This document shows positions 45,777 through 54,224 of a stretch of 64,000 nt of DNA, one piece after another. The notes under the pieces were generated by a model. That model was not told where the DNA came from, did no database searches, and saw nothing but the letters and a program-made list of their open reading frames with translations. The translations under genes were made by a program, and so were the position numbers. Source of the DNA: Allomuricauda ruestringensis DSM 13258. Lineage in GTDB: Bacteria > Bacteroidota > Bacteroidia > Flavobacteriales > Flavobacteriaceae. The first letter of the stretch is position 1. The number at the start of each line of letters is the position of its first letter. The stretch lies in the NCBI RefSeq assembly GCF_000224085.1, contig NC_015945.1, positions 941,501 to 1,005,500 on the forward strand, given 5' to 3'.

Positions 45777-46814
45777 TCAATCTACTACCTGAGCGCTTTT
45801 TTTACTGTTCTTGAATTCACTTGGACTTATACCATATTTCTCCTTGAAGATTTTGGAAAAATAACTCCTACTGGTAAATCCAATGGAATATACCACCTCG
45901 GAAATGTTCATTTCGGTGGTTGTAATGTAATCGCGGGCCAGTTCCAGCCTTGCATGCCTTATATATTCCGTTACCGTTTTATTGTACAACAACTTAAACC
46001 CTTCTTGGAGCTTTGCTTGCGTTAGTCCAGTCTCGGCGGAAATATCTTCCAACGAAAAATCCTTGGCGATGTTCTTTTCTATTTTTTTTGCATAGCTTCG
46101 AATCGTCTTCAGCTCCCTTTTCAATAAGCTGGTTTGAGGCCTTTTGTTCATCATCTCTTTGTTATGCTGCATCATGTGCATGGATAGTATTTGATAAACA
46201 TAGCCCTCGATCATCATAATACGGATCATTCCCTTAGCCTTGACTTTTTTTATAGCGGACATCACCTCGGCTATTTTCAAATTATAAGAACCGTAGTAAG
46301 CAAACACTTTTTCCTGGTCGGTGTCCAAAAATACTTTGTACAATTGTTTGTTGAGTTCCTCTCCCTGGTTTAATCTTTTGCGCAAGAACGGCTTTCTACG
46401 CACCTGTATCACGGTCTGGGAAACCTTCACATCTTTGGGAAAATACCTGTCCGTAATTCCTCCATCACGATTGGTCAAGATAACGGACTGGAACTGCTCC
46501 ATGATCTTTATCTCGTCCTCCGGCTGGTACCCGAACTTATGTCCGCAATAACCTTCCAAACAATAATAAAAATTGATGGGGTTAAAATTTGAAGTGTCCA
46601 CCTCAATCAATACCTCATCAAAAAAAATAATGTCCAGTTCCAATAAACTTACCCCCCAATCGAAGGTGATGAAACGGATACTCCCCTTTGCCTTATCATT
46701 GGAAACACTCAAAGTGTACTGCCCCCATCTTTCCTCTATTTCCCCTCCAATCACATTTTTGATTTGCCCAACCGATTCGGCGGTGTCTTGGGCGGCAACT
46801 TTGATTTTTATCAT
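45777..46814 (-). CDS. AraC-family transcriptional regulator
   Basis: 345 residues. The long N-terminal part (1-240) has no clear named domain; it includes a beta-rich segment and DRYFPKDVKVSQTVIQVRRK. The C-terminal AraC HTH pair (about 248-340) is clear: FSLEDISAETGLTQAKLQEG, then EYIRHARLELARDYI, ISEVVYSIGFTSRSYFSKIF and KEKYGISPSEF. It is divergent from the SRAP-like gene; its own promoter is at 46859-46888. Targets unknown. Confidence 0.9.
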   Translation of the reverse strand: MIKIKVAAQDTAESVGQIKNVIGGEIEERWGQYTLSVSNDKAKGSIRFITFDWGVSLLELDIIFFDEVLIEVDTSNFNPINFYYCLEGYCGHKFGYQPEDEIKIMEQFQSVILTNRDGGITDRYFPKDVKVSQTVIQVRRKPFLRKRLNQGEELNKQLYKVFLDTDQEKVFAYYGSYNLKIAEVMSAIKKVKAKGMIRIMMIEGYVYQILSMHMMQHNKEMMNKRPQTSLLKRELKTIRSYAKKIEKNIAKDFSLEDISAETGLTQAKLQEGFKLLYNKTVTEYIRHARLELARDYITTTEMNISEVVYSIGFTSRSYFSKIFKEKYGISPSEFKNSKKSAQVVD

Positions 46815-46858
46815 TGGGATATATACTGCTGTTTATTTCAAATTAGGTCTTAATCCCA

Positions 46859-46888
46859 TAAAGATAGGCTTTGTGGCGGTTTGTACAA
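46859..46888 (-). promoter_or_regulatory. Promoter of the AraC-family gene at 45777-46814
   Basis: On the minus strand TTG (46888-46886) is followed after about 19 nt by TATCTTTA (46866-46859). Start is expected near 46852, giving a 38-nt leader. Confidence 0.5.
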
Positions 46889-47027
46889 CTATTCACCTTC
46901 ACCTTTAAAATAGTTTTAACCTGTTGTGCATTTTGATAAAATTTATGGAAAGCATCACAATTAAATTTGTTTGAGTCAACCTTTTTGCCAACTTAATGCT
47001 TATTTGGAGATAAGATTCCAGATAATT

Positions 47028-47723
47028 ATGATTTACAAACTTTCAAATGAAGCAGGGAGAGAAGAGATAGAAAAAGAGTTTGGAATCCCGTTCAGATATC
47101 CAAATTTATACCTGCCAAACCCCATTATCAATGGCTTTCATGAAACCAACCTATGTGTGGTGACCATGGAAAACCCAAACAAAATATCGTTTGCCATTTG
47201 GGGACTTATGCCCCAAGACTTTAAAGAAGACTGGCAAATTTTTCAGGACAAGACCAATACATTGAACGTGCAGATGGATGAGCTGCAAAGCGTTGGCTGG
47301 ATGCAGGATTCCTATAAAAAGAGGCGCTGTTTGATCATTGCAACAGGCTTTTACACCCATCTTTTGGAAAATGGCAATACCTGTAGCTACTATATTTATA
47401 AGCCATCCGAAAAACCCTTTTACTTAGCAGGCACATACAACAGGCTAAACGATGGTTTTTTGTGCACTGCATTAACGGTAGGCAAAACGGACCCATTCGT
47501 TTCCAGCTATCACAACATTAGCAACCGCGCCCCTGTTATTCTCCCCAAAGAACAGGCCTCCGATTGGCTTAGCAAAGATTCCGACGCAAAAAGGTTGGAA
47601 GAAATTATCCAAAATCCCAAAAAGGTAAAATTGAAGGCCAAACGCCTGTCCAACGAATTTTTTCTGAAAAATTTGAGCTCAAACACCCAATTGGGGCCAT
47701 TATTTGTTGGGCTGCAACATTAA
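47028..47723 (+). CDS. SRAP/HMCES-like protein lacking the catalytic cysteine
   Basis: 231 residues from ATG 47028. SRAP proteins (YedK, HMCES) form a covalent bond between Cys2 and abasic sites in single-stranded DNA. The fold is recognisable: AIWGLMPQDF (56-65), KRRCLIIATGFYTH (98-111), FYLAGTYNR, and YHNISNRAPVIL (161-172). His162 and an Asn in NTLNV remain, but residue 2 is Ile instead of Cys, and the GFYEW glutamate is replaced (GFYTH, Thr110). It should therefore not make the normal DNA-protein link. A longer frame from a TTG at 46971 exists but adds nothing like MCGR. Confidence 0.8.
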   Translation: MIYKLSNEAGREEIEKEFGIPFRYPNLYLPNPIINGFHETNLCVVTMENPNKISFAIWGLMPQDFKEDWQIFQDKTNTLNVQMDELQSVGWMQDSYKKRRCLIIATGFYTHLLENGNTCSYYIYKPSEKPFYLAGTYNRLNDGFLCTALTVGKTDPFVSSYHNISNRAPVILPKEQASDWLSKDSDAKRLEEIIQNPKKVKLKAKRLSNEFFLKNLSSNTQLGPLFVGLQH

Positions 47724-47834
47724 AAACGCACCCACAACCTTCTAAAAACAAGATTTTTACACCAAAAAACGTGAAATGCTTCTTTTGAGTCAATATAAAC
47801 ATGAAAAGCGATAAATTCTGGACCACAACTAAGC

Positions 47835-47842
47835 TATATTTG
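47835..47842 (+). promoter_or_regulatory. -7 promoter element upstream of the DUF1328 gene
   Basis: TATATTTG, exact TAnnTTTG; start expected near 47849, about 44 nt before the ATG at 47893. Confidence 0.5.
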
Positions 47843-47892
47843 TAATGTACTGATTAACAGTTAATCAGGCATTAACTAAAAACACTACTATT

Positions 47893-48054
47893 ATGTTACG
47901 ATGGACAGTCACCTTTATAATATTGGCCATTATTGCCGGTATATTCGGATTTGGTGGAATTGCTGCAGGAGCAGCAAGTATAGCTAAAATCCTTTTCTTC
48001 ATATTTATTGTATTGTTTATTATTTCGTTGATAACAGGAAGAAAAAAATTATAG
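47893..48054 (+). CDS. DUF1328 (YtjA-type) small membrane protein
   Basis: 53 residues: [20 protein letters not shown], then [18 protein letters not shown] and a basic end GRKKL. Length, Trp4, the Gly/Ala-rich centre and two membrane helices match DUF1328, a family often induced by envelope or osmotic stress. It precedes a small acidic lipoprotein by 43 bp. Confidence 0.88.
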   Translation: MLRWTVTFIILAIIAGIFGFGGIAAGAASIAKILFFIFIVLFIISLITGRKKL

Positions 48055-48097
48055 AAGCACACTAATTAAAAATCATTAACCTAAAATCAGAGAACCC

Positions 48098-48340
48098 ATG
48101 AGAAAGTCAATAAGTTTATTTACAATGCTAATTGCAATGGCACTTACCTTGAGTATGACCAGTTGCAGAGAAACAAAAGAAGATAAAGCCGAAGAGGCTA
48201 TTGAAGATGTGAAAGACGGAGTCGAGGATGCTGCCGATGATGTGGAAGATGCCGCAGATGATGTTGGGGACGACATTGAGGATGCTGCCGATGACGTGGA
48301 AGATGAAGTCGAAGATGCCACAGACGACAGTCCCCAATAA
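48098..48340 (+). CDS. Small acidic repeat lipoprotein
   Basis: 80 residues. The signal ends in a lipobox MTSC (Cys23). The mature part is almost wholly Asp, Glu, Ala and Val in near-heptad repeats of the type DAADDVED (DGVEDAADDVEDAADDVGDD and so on), predicted to form a highly negative helix. No enzyme motif. Probably an envelope or outer-membrane stress protein that may bind cations; function unknown. A terminator follows. Confidence 0.82.
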   Translation: MRKSISLFTMLIAMALTLSMTSCRETKEDKAEEAIEDVKDGVEDAADDVEDAADDVGDDIEDAADDVEDEVEDATDDSPQ

Positions 48341-48359
48341 TTTTCACACTATACCACAT

Positions 48360-48390
48360 AACTCTGGCAAGTTTTTGCCAGAGTTTTTTT
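48360..48390 (+). terminator. Rho-independent terminator
   Basis: AACTCTGGCAA (48360-48370) and TTGCCAGAGTT (48375-48385) form an 11-bp stem with GTTT loop, followed by T5. Confidence 0.88.
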
Positions 48391-48424
48391 ATTGCCCTTC
48401 CCCCCTAATTCTTTCCCCAAAGTG

Positions 48425-48454
48425 TTGATAAACCAATATTCGTTTATACCTTAG
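48425..48454 (+). promoter_or_regulatory. Promoter of the cardiolipin synthase gene
   Basis: TTG (48425-48427), 19-nt spacer, TACCTTAG (48447-48454; one mismatch to TAnnTTTG). Start near 48461, 18 nt before the TTG start codon, which supports that start. Confidence 0.55.
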
Positions 48455-48478
48455 AACAAATAAACACCACCATTTTTT

Positions 48479-49900
48479 TTGAAGACTGTCCTTACCATTC
48501 TATATGTTCTGACCTCCGTTTGGGCCATTGGGGCCATAATTTATCACGGAAGAAGGCCGTCGCGCTCCATAAGCTGGGCGCTTGCCATTATAACCCTGCC
48601 CATTTTGGGAGCAGCACTCTACTATCTGTTTGGGATGAACCGCAGAAAGTTCAAATTCTTCAACACCAAAGAGTTTGAAAAAAGGAACAAATACACTCCC
48701 CCTAAAATTTCCGCCCAAGAAAAATTTTTGACCCATTTTGATGCAGATATTCGAAAAGAAAGACTCAACCGATTAATAAAAGCCAACTCCAACACCACTG
48801 CAAAAACAGGAAACAAAATAATACCTCTTCAAGATGGCGAGGAAACCTTCAATGTACTTTTCAAAGCCATGGAAGAGGCCAAAAACTTTATCCATGTACA
48901 GTACTATATTTTGGAAAGAGGCACCCTTTTGGACAAAATGTTGGAACTTTTTGAAAGAAAAATCAAAGAAGGTGTAGAAGTTAGAATTATTTACGATTCC
49001 TTGGGCAGCTACCAATTAAGGGGGCGCCCCAGAAAAAAGTTTCAGGATGTTGGGGTAAAGATCTATCCCATAATGCCGATTCGACTTAAAAATCTGCTGT
49101 TCTCGCTCAATTTTAGGAACCATCGAAAAATTGTGATCATTGACAACAAAGTGGCTTTTACCGGTGGTGTCAATGTTTCCGACAAATACATTAAACGAGA
49201 AAACGAACTGGGCAAATGGAAAGATACCCACTTAAAACTCGAAGGGCCCATTGTAAACGATCTACATCTGATTTTCCTTAAAGATTACTTTTTTGCAAGC
49301 AACAAAGAGGATTTCCATATCGCAGACTACCTATCCGAGCAACAAACGGCAGGCGATGTTCGTGCACAAGTGGTAGCCGGGGGGCCAGATTCCAAGCATC
49401 CTACCATTATGCAACAATATATTGGCATGATGAACCAGGCCAAAAGTTCCATTTGCATAGCAAACCCCTATTTTGTGCCAGGGGAGGCTTTTTTACAAAG
49501 TTTAAAAATTACAGCAATGGAAGGTGTGGATATCTCCCTTTTGGTGCCCAAAAAATCCGATTCCAAAGCAGCTAAGTTTGCCATGTTCTCCCATTTTGAA
49601 GAATTGCTTCAGGTTGGCGTAAAAATATATCTTCGAGAAGATTTCTCCCATAGCAAAATAATGATTGTCGATGATGATTTGGTGTCCATCGGCTCTGGAA
49701 ATTTTGATAGCCGAAGCTTTGAACTCAACTACGAGACCAATATCCTTATTTATAACCAAGGAATTAACGCCGAAATGACCGCAGAGTTTCAAAAAATATG
49801 TGAAAAATCGGAACCCGTTACTTTGGAGCGCTTTCAGAACAGGACCATTTGGTTCAGATTTTTGGAAGGATTGTTCAAATTCTTCAAACCGTTGTTATAA
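48479..49900 (+). CDS. cls: Cardiolipin synthase (phospholipase D family)
   Basis: 473-residue inner-membrane enzyme joining two phosphatidylglycerols to cardiolipin. Two N-terminal membrane helices (about 1-20 and 32-52) are separated by GRRPSRSISWALAII, a family feature. Both HKD motifs are intact: NFRNHRKIVIIDNKVAFTGG and FSHSKIMIVDDDLVSIGSGN. The start is a TTG; no ATG gives the conserved N-terminal helices. Confidence 0.95.
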   Translation: MKTVLTILYVLTSVWAIGAIIYHGRRPSRSISWALAIITLPILGAALYYLFGMNRRKFKFFNTKEFEKRNKYTPPKISAQEKFLTHFDADIRKERLNRLIKANSNTTAKTGNKIIPLQDGEETFNVLFKAMEEAKNFIHVQYYILERGTLLDKMLELFERKIKEGVEVRIIYDSLGSYQLRGRPRKKFQDVGVKIYPIMPIRLKNLLFSLNFRNHRKIVIIDNKVAFTGGVNVSDKYIKRENELGKWKDTHLKLEGPIVNDLHLIFLKDYFFASNKEDFHIADYLSEQQTAGDVRAQVVAGGPDSKHPTIMQQYIGMMNQAKSSICIANPYFVPGEAFLQSLKITAMEGVDISLLVPKKSDSKAAKFAMFSHFEELLQVGVKIYLREDFSHSKIMIVDDDLVSIGSGNFDSRSFELNYETNILIYNQGINAEMTAEFQKICEKSEPVTLERFQNRTIWFRFLEGLFKFFKPLL

Positions 49901-49993
49901 GCCCATCTCAATTCTTATTTGCATCAACCATTAATTCAATAGAGATAAGTCAACCCCAATACAAAACTATCTTTGTCTCAAAAGAAAACAATC

Positions 49994-50458
49994 ATGAAGA
50001 ATCTATTTTTAATGCTATTTTTAATCGGAGCAACAACCGTAAGTGCCCAGAGCATATCAAAAAACGCATTGGGTATAAGAGTGGGCGATAACGACGGATT
50101 TGGAGGGGAAATCTCCTATCAACGTTATCTCAAGGAATACAACAGATTGGAGTTTGATCTGGGTTGGAGAGATTCCAACAATGTGGATGCCTTTAAACTA
50201 GTGGGTCTGTACCAATGGGTAATGCCCATAGACGGAGGATTTCATTGGTATGTTGGTGCCGGTGGTGGTGTAGGATCTTTTGATGCAGGTGAGAACGATG
50301 GGGTTTTTGCCCTTGTTGCGGGTGATATTGGTATTGAGTATGATTTCGAAATCCCATTGCTCATTTCGCTGGACATGAGACCGGAACTAGGTTTTAACGA
50401 CAATTATTCCGATGACCTCGACTTGGATATAGCTCTTGGACTCCGATACCAGTTTTAA
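49994..50458 (+). CDS. Small outer-membrane beta-barrel protein
   Basis: 154 residues with signal peptide (MKNLFLMLFLIGATTVSAQS). The remainder shows eight-strand OmpX/OmpA-like alternation, opening with LGIRVGDNDGFGGEISYQRY and ending LDIALGLRYQF with a terminal Phe, the barrel-insertion signal. ATG 49994 is preferred to an upstream in-frame start because it opens on the signal. Confidence 0.82.
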   Translation: MKNLFLMLFLIGATTVSAQSISKNALGIRVGDNDGFGGEISYQRYLKEYNRLEFDLGWRDSNNVDAFKLVGLYQWVMPIDGGFHWYVGAGGGVGSFDAGENDGVFALVAGDIGIEYDFEIPLLISLDMRPELGFNDNYSDDLDLDIALGLRYQF

Positions 50459-50504
50459 TAAAAAATAATCAAGTCGAAAAGAGGATGTTTAAAAAGTCAA
50501 TGGT

Positions 50505-50606
50505 CGTCAACCTGAACTTGTTTCAGGTTCTCATAATTGTATGTTTATCAGCACGATGAGATTCTGAAATAAACCTGCCTGGCCAGTAGGCAGGTTCAGA
50601 ATGACG
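50505..50606. repeat. REP-like imperfect inverted repeat element
   Basis: About 102 bp framed by CGTCAACCTGAA at the left and TTCAGAATGACG at the right, which are imperfect inverse copies. Inside are two smaller hairpins: CCTGAACTTGTTTCAGG and CCTGCCTGGCCAGTAGGCAGG. Similar dispersed elements with TTCAG...CTGAA ends are familiar from flavobacterial intergenic regions. It lies between the barrel gene and the HExxH gene. Confidence 0.65.
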
Positions 50607-50651
50607 CATTTCAATACTTTTTAGACTCCCTCTTTTTTTAATCCTTTAATC

Positions 50652-51284
50652 TTGAAAAGAAAACTAAAACTACTTTTTCTACTACTCATAGCCGTATTTT
50701 TAGTTATCGTTATTTTGAAAGAACCCAAAAACACAATCCCCGACAATATAAAGCAAGAGGTTAAAATTGCCTTGCAGCATTTCCCAGAACTTAAGGGCAT
50801 TCCCATTGAGTTCAAGTTTAAAAAAAACATTAAAAAATCGGTGATGCAAGCCCAACCTACATGGAGCGGCCTTCTTAAATCCAAAAACAAGCGCAGCTAT
50901 GTAATTTTGATCAGTGAAAAGTTTAAAATATCCGGGAAAGAGTTTAAAACGGCAGATGTGCCCAAAGATGTTTTAATTGGATGGATAGGCCACGAACTCG
51001 GTCATGTTATGGACTACCAACAGCGGGGCAACCTTAACCTTATTGGTTTTGGGATTCGCTATGTGCTTTTGAAGGAATTTGTTAAAAAAGCGGAACGTGC
51101 TGCGGATTCGTTTGCAGTATCTCGGGGTATGTCCGAATATATTTTGAAGACCAAACGGTTTATTCTTAACCATTCCCAAATTGATGAAACCTACAAAACA
51201 AGAATAAAACAATATTACCTCTCTCCAGATGAAATTATGGAAATGGTAAAGGAGCAAGACTCCATCAAAAACAACCTCTTATGA
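50652..51284 (+). CDS. Membrane-anchored putative zinc metallopeptidase
   Basis: 210 residues. One N-terminal membrane helix (about 5-24) is followed by a soluble domain with WIGHELGHVMDY (about 110-121), a HExxH zinc motif. A candidate third ligand is in AERAADSFAVSRG, 30 residues later, as in M48/M56-like gluzincins. No family assigned. The start is a TTG at 50652, because no ATG occurs before the membrane helix. Its stop overlaps the convergent GH3 gene by 6 bp. Confidence 0.75.
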   Translation: MKRKLKLLFLLLIAVFLVIVILKEPKNTIPDNIKQEVKIALQHFPELKGIPIEFKFKKNIKKSVMQAQPTWSGLLKSKNKRSYVILISEKFKISGKEFKTADVPKDVLIGWIGHELGHVMDYQQRGNLNLIGFGIRYVLLKEFVKKAERAADSFAVSRGMSEYILKTKRFILNHSQIDETYKTRIKQYYLSPDEIMEMVKEQDSIKNNLL

Positions 51285-52802
51285 TTGTTGGGATACAAAA
51301 TCTTCCCATTCCTTGAAGCGGTCCTCGCCCATTACCCGTTCCATTTTTACCTGCCCGCCCTTTTTCTTGTTGGCCCCGTTCCAATCCGAAAACATTTGTT
51401 GGGGCACAAAATTCACTTTTACGCCTTTCAAAGCTTTGCTTCGGGCCACCTTGTAATTTTTATTGGCGTCTTTAAGGTAATTATCCAAAATGGTAGCGGT
51501 TTTTTCTTTGTCCATACTTTTATCGGATCCCAAATACCAAGAGTGGTAAAATCCATCATCAAAACGTTTGGCGCAAAGGGTATATTCGGGAATCTTGATG
51601 TTCAGCTCTTCTTCCAAATGTTTTACGGCGTCATTTAGCTTGTTTACAGAAAGTTGAGAACCTACGGTATTCAAAAAAAACTTGGTGCGTCCGGTAATTT
51701 TTATTTCAGCACGTTCCACATCGGCAAAGGCAATGGTGTCGCCAATGATGTATCGCCATGCTCCAGATACGGTGGATATGATCAAAACATAATCCACATC
51801 TTCTTCCACCTCATCCAAAGTAATGGAGGGTGCATCATCTGCTAATGATCCATCTTGGTTTACATACTCGGGTTCAAACGGTACAAACTCAAAATAGATG
51901 CCATTATCTGTTATGAGTTTCATCGCAGAGGTCTCTGGCCTGTTTTGACAGGCAAAAAATCCTTCGGATGCCAAATAGGTGTCAATTATTTGTATGGGAT
52001 GATTCAACAAGGCATTAAAACTTTTCTCGTAAGGATCAAAAGCAACCCCTCCAGAGGTGTAGGCTTGCAAATTGGGCCATATCTCGTGAATGTTGCCCAC
52101 ATTATGATAATCTATGACCTTTTTGAGCATCAGTTCCATCCAAGAAGGAATACCGCTCAAGGCTCCAATATCCCAATTTTTGGCATTTTTGGCTATGGAC
52201 AGGACACGTTCGTCCCAATCGTCTATTTTGGCGATTTCATCTCCAGGTTTATAGTATTTTTTAAACCAAAATGGAATGTTACTGGCACTTATTCCGCTTA
52301 TTTCACCTTCTTTTTTACCGTCGCGCTCCTGCAGGTTGGTGGAACTCCCCAACATCATGATTTCTTTCTCGAAAAAATCGGCGGGCATATCAAAATTGCT
52401 CATCGCAAACACTTGGTGCCTGCCTGCGCGGGTAATGGAATCCAACATATCTTTGGTAACAGGTATTCTTTTGGGTTTTTTTCCCGTAGTCCCGGATGAT
52501 AGTGCAAAAAAGTCAGGACTGCCCGGCCAGGTAATGTCAGGTTGGCCCTCAATGGTCTTGTTCCACCATTCTTCGGTGATCTTGTTGTAATCGTGGTAGG
52601 GTATGGCTTCGGAAAATGCCTTTTGTATGTTATCGGAGTCCAAAATGGCAGCAAATTTATATTGCTTACCAAATTGTGTGTCTTTGGCCTTGTCCAATAA
52701 TTCTTTCAAGACTTTTTTCTGCTCCTCAACCGGGCTTGTTTCCTTGCTCAGAGCATCTCGCGCTTCAATAACTCCTTTTATAATGTTTCCTATGATTGCC
52801 AT
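51279..52802 (-). CDS. GH3 auxin-responsive-promoter family acyl-adenylating enzyme
   Basis: 507 residues. Plant GH3 proteins are ANL-type acyl-adenylases joining auxin or jasmonate to amino acids. This bacterial relative has the phosphate-binding SSGTTGKKPKRIPVT (about 103-117), YTSGGVAFDPYEKSF, YLASEGFFACQ, and GRTKFFLNTVGSQLS. Substrates in Bacteroidota are not established; an amide or ester ligase is the general expectation. Single gene. Confidence 0.88.
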   Translation of the reverse strand: MAIIGNIIKGVIEARDALSKETSPVEEQKKVLKELLDKAKDTQFGKQYKFAAILDSDNIQKAFSEAIPYHDYNKITEEWWNKTIEGQPDITWPGSPDFFALSSGTTGKKPKRIPVTKDMLDSITRAGRHQVFAMSNFDMPADFFEKEIMMLGSSTNLQERDGKKEGEISGISASNIPFWFKKYYKPGDEIAKIDDWDERVLSIAKNAKNWDIGALSGIPSWMELMLKKVIDYHNVGNIHEIWPNLQAYTSGGVAFDPYEKSFNALLNHPIQIIDTYLASEGFFACQNRPETSAMKLITDNGIYFEFVPFEPEYVNQDGSLADDAPSITLDEVEEDVDYVLIISTVSGAWRYIIGDTIAFADVERAEIKITGRTKFFLNTVGSQLSVNKLNDAVKHLEEELNIKIPEYTLCAKRFDDGFYHSWYLGSDKSMDKEKTATILDNYLKDANKNYKVARSKALKGVKVNFVPQQMFSDWNGANKKKGGQVKMERVMGEDRFKEWEDFVSQQS

Positions 52803-52885
52803 ATTGGGTAACTTATTGAATTAAATTTACCCACATAGCTGTGGCGAGATTTACTCAATCCATTTTAAGATCGACTTAAATGATC

Positions 52886-53182
52886 TTAAACATTTATTGT
52901 TGCCACCAAGGAAGATGATGAGCTGGAAGCTTTTTGGGTTTCTGGCTGCACAAAGTTGTTGGCAATTTTGGAAAAAAGTGGCTCTGGCGTTTCTTCGTGG
53001 ACAGACACATAACCGCTGGAAAGATTGATTTCGACAACAACCAAAGAAAGATAATCCATAAGGTGTTCTGCCTCATTGATTAGTATCCTTACAACTTGTA
53101 ACCGCATAGCATATTCCAAATTAACGATATGCTCATGGTTCAACTTGCTTTTGCCCGCTACATTTTTCCAAATAATTTTCAA
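52886..53182 (-). CDS. Hypothetical small protein
   Basis: 98 residues from a TTG (53182), or 72 from an internal ATG near 53104. It is helical in the first half (YAMRLQVVRILINEAEHLMDY) and ends in a Ser run (KASSSSSSLVA). No family recognised, no signal peptide. Coding status is moderately supported by residue composition only. Confidence 0.45.
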   Translation of the reverse strand: MKIIWKNVAGKSKLNHEHIVNLEYAMRLQVVRILINEAEHLMDYLSLVVVEINLSSGYVSVHEETPEPLFSKIANNFVQPETQKASSSSSSLVATINV

Positions 53183-53489
53183 GCCTAGTTTTTATACAAA
53201 AATAGCCCGGATAATATTTATTTTACGTTTAAGATACATTAATTTAACATTGAAAAATAGCTTAAAACACCTTGCTCCAGATTTGACCTACATAAGAAGA
53301 TAGACAGATTATCAACCAGATAGAAGTTAAATCAACCCAATTCCGTTATTTTTTTTAGATTTCAATAGGACTTATTGGATTCAACTTCTTAATCTTTTCA
53401 TAAATATGAAAATCAAATGGTTCCATAGGCAAAAAATATCAAACTATCTCTTATATTTAGCCGATTACGAATAATTTTAAAAATAAAAA
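53183..53489. other. 307-bp intergenic region
   Basis: AT-rich, with no gene visible. TATATTTA at 53452-53459, one mismatch from TAnnTTTG, may be the -7 element of the gene at 53490. No repeats or hairpins stood out. Confidence 0.4.
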
Positions 53490-53717
53490 ATGACCCACGA
53501 ATTACTAGAAAAGGCGGAAGAGTTTGAAAAAAGGCCCATGAGCCACATGTCCACCAGCGATAGGGTTAAGGCCTCAAGGGAAGCAAAGAGCTTGATTCTT
53601 TCCATTAACGAGATCTATAAAAAAACCAAGGATTCCAAATTAATGGAAACCATGAAGAACATTACAGCTAAGAAGCGTAAAATAGAAAAACGACTTAAAG
53701 GTTCACCTTTGGTTTAA
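53490..53717 (+). CDS. Small conserved-looking helical protein
   Basis: 75 residues, strongly charged and almost entirely helical (TSDRVKASREAKSLILSINE, then KNITAKKRKIEKRLKG). It has no signal or membrane part and a basic C-terminus, so it could bind nucleic acid or ribosomes. Family not identified. Single gene with its own -7-like element. Confidence 0.68.
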   Translation: MTHELLEKAEEFEKRPMSHMSTSDRVKASREAKSLILSINEIYKKTKDSKLMETMKNITAKKRKIEKRLKGSPLV

Positions 53718-54014
53718 TTGCTATAATCATATATCTTTTATGGAAGGATATTTGTACTTCCAAAAACAAATATCCTTCCCAAAACTTTTTGGTCCCCCAC
53801 TTTCCTATATACCATAAACAGCTGTATTTCAGCAAATAACGCCTTATTTGCTAAGCCACTCGTATCCCATACGGAACACTTTTTCCATTTACATAAGTTT
53901 TGCGACCAATTATGTCCTAATTACTGCAACCAATAAAAATATGGATTGCAGGTGGGTGTCTTTTAGATAATTTAGGAGTGTAGTTTTAACTCAACTAAAT
54001 AAACACTCAGAAAA
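53718..54014. other. 297-bp intergenic region
   Basis: No gene is visible. GGAAGGATATTTGTACTTCC and a nearby copy of AAATATCCTTCC form an inverted repeat at about 53744-53780 that may be a weak terminator for the small gene before it. The right part leads the small frame at 54015; TAATTTAG near 53969 is a weak -7 candidate. Confidence 0.4.
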
Positions 54015-54116
54015 ATGAACACTATAGAAGCAAAGCTAGGATACCTTTTTTGGTACGCTGTAATTGCACTATCCGTCTACTCTCTTTTAAGCAGTATCTA
54101 CCTTTACATTAGTTAG
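54015..54116 (+). CDS. 33-residue membrane microprotein candidate
   Basis: Begins MNTIEAKLGYLFWYAVIALS and ends in one hydrophobic helix (about 9-32). It is followed 60 bp later by a strong terminator, so a short transcript is made here. That transcript may encode this peptide or act as a small RNA; the sequence cannot decide. Confidence 0.4.
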   Translation: MNTIEAKLGYLFWYAVIALSVYSLLSSIYLYIS

Positions 54117-54176
54117 CTATACTAAACACTGGCACATCAATCAAAATACCCAATATAGTTAGTAATGTGTTTTCAT

Positions 54177-54204
54177 GGGGCTCCTGCAATGGAGCCCCTT
54201 TTTT
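54177..54204 (+). terminator. Rho-independent terminator
   Basis: GGGGCTCC (54177-54184), loop TGCAAT, GGAGCCCC (54191-54198), then T6. It ends the transcript of the small frame at 54015 and lies before the convergent GH32 gene. Confidence 0.85.
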
Positions 54205-54224
54205 CTACTCCATTCTTGGAAGTA

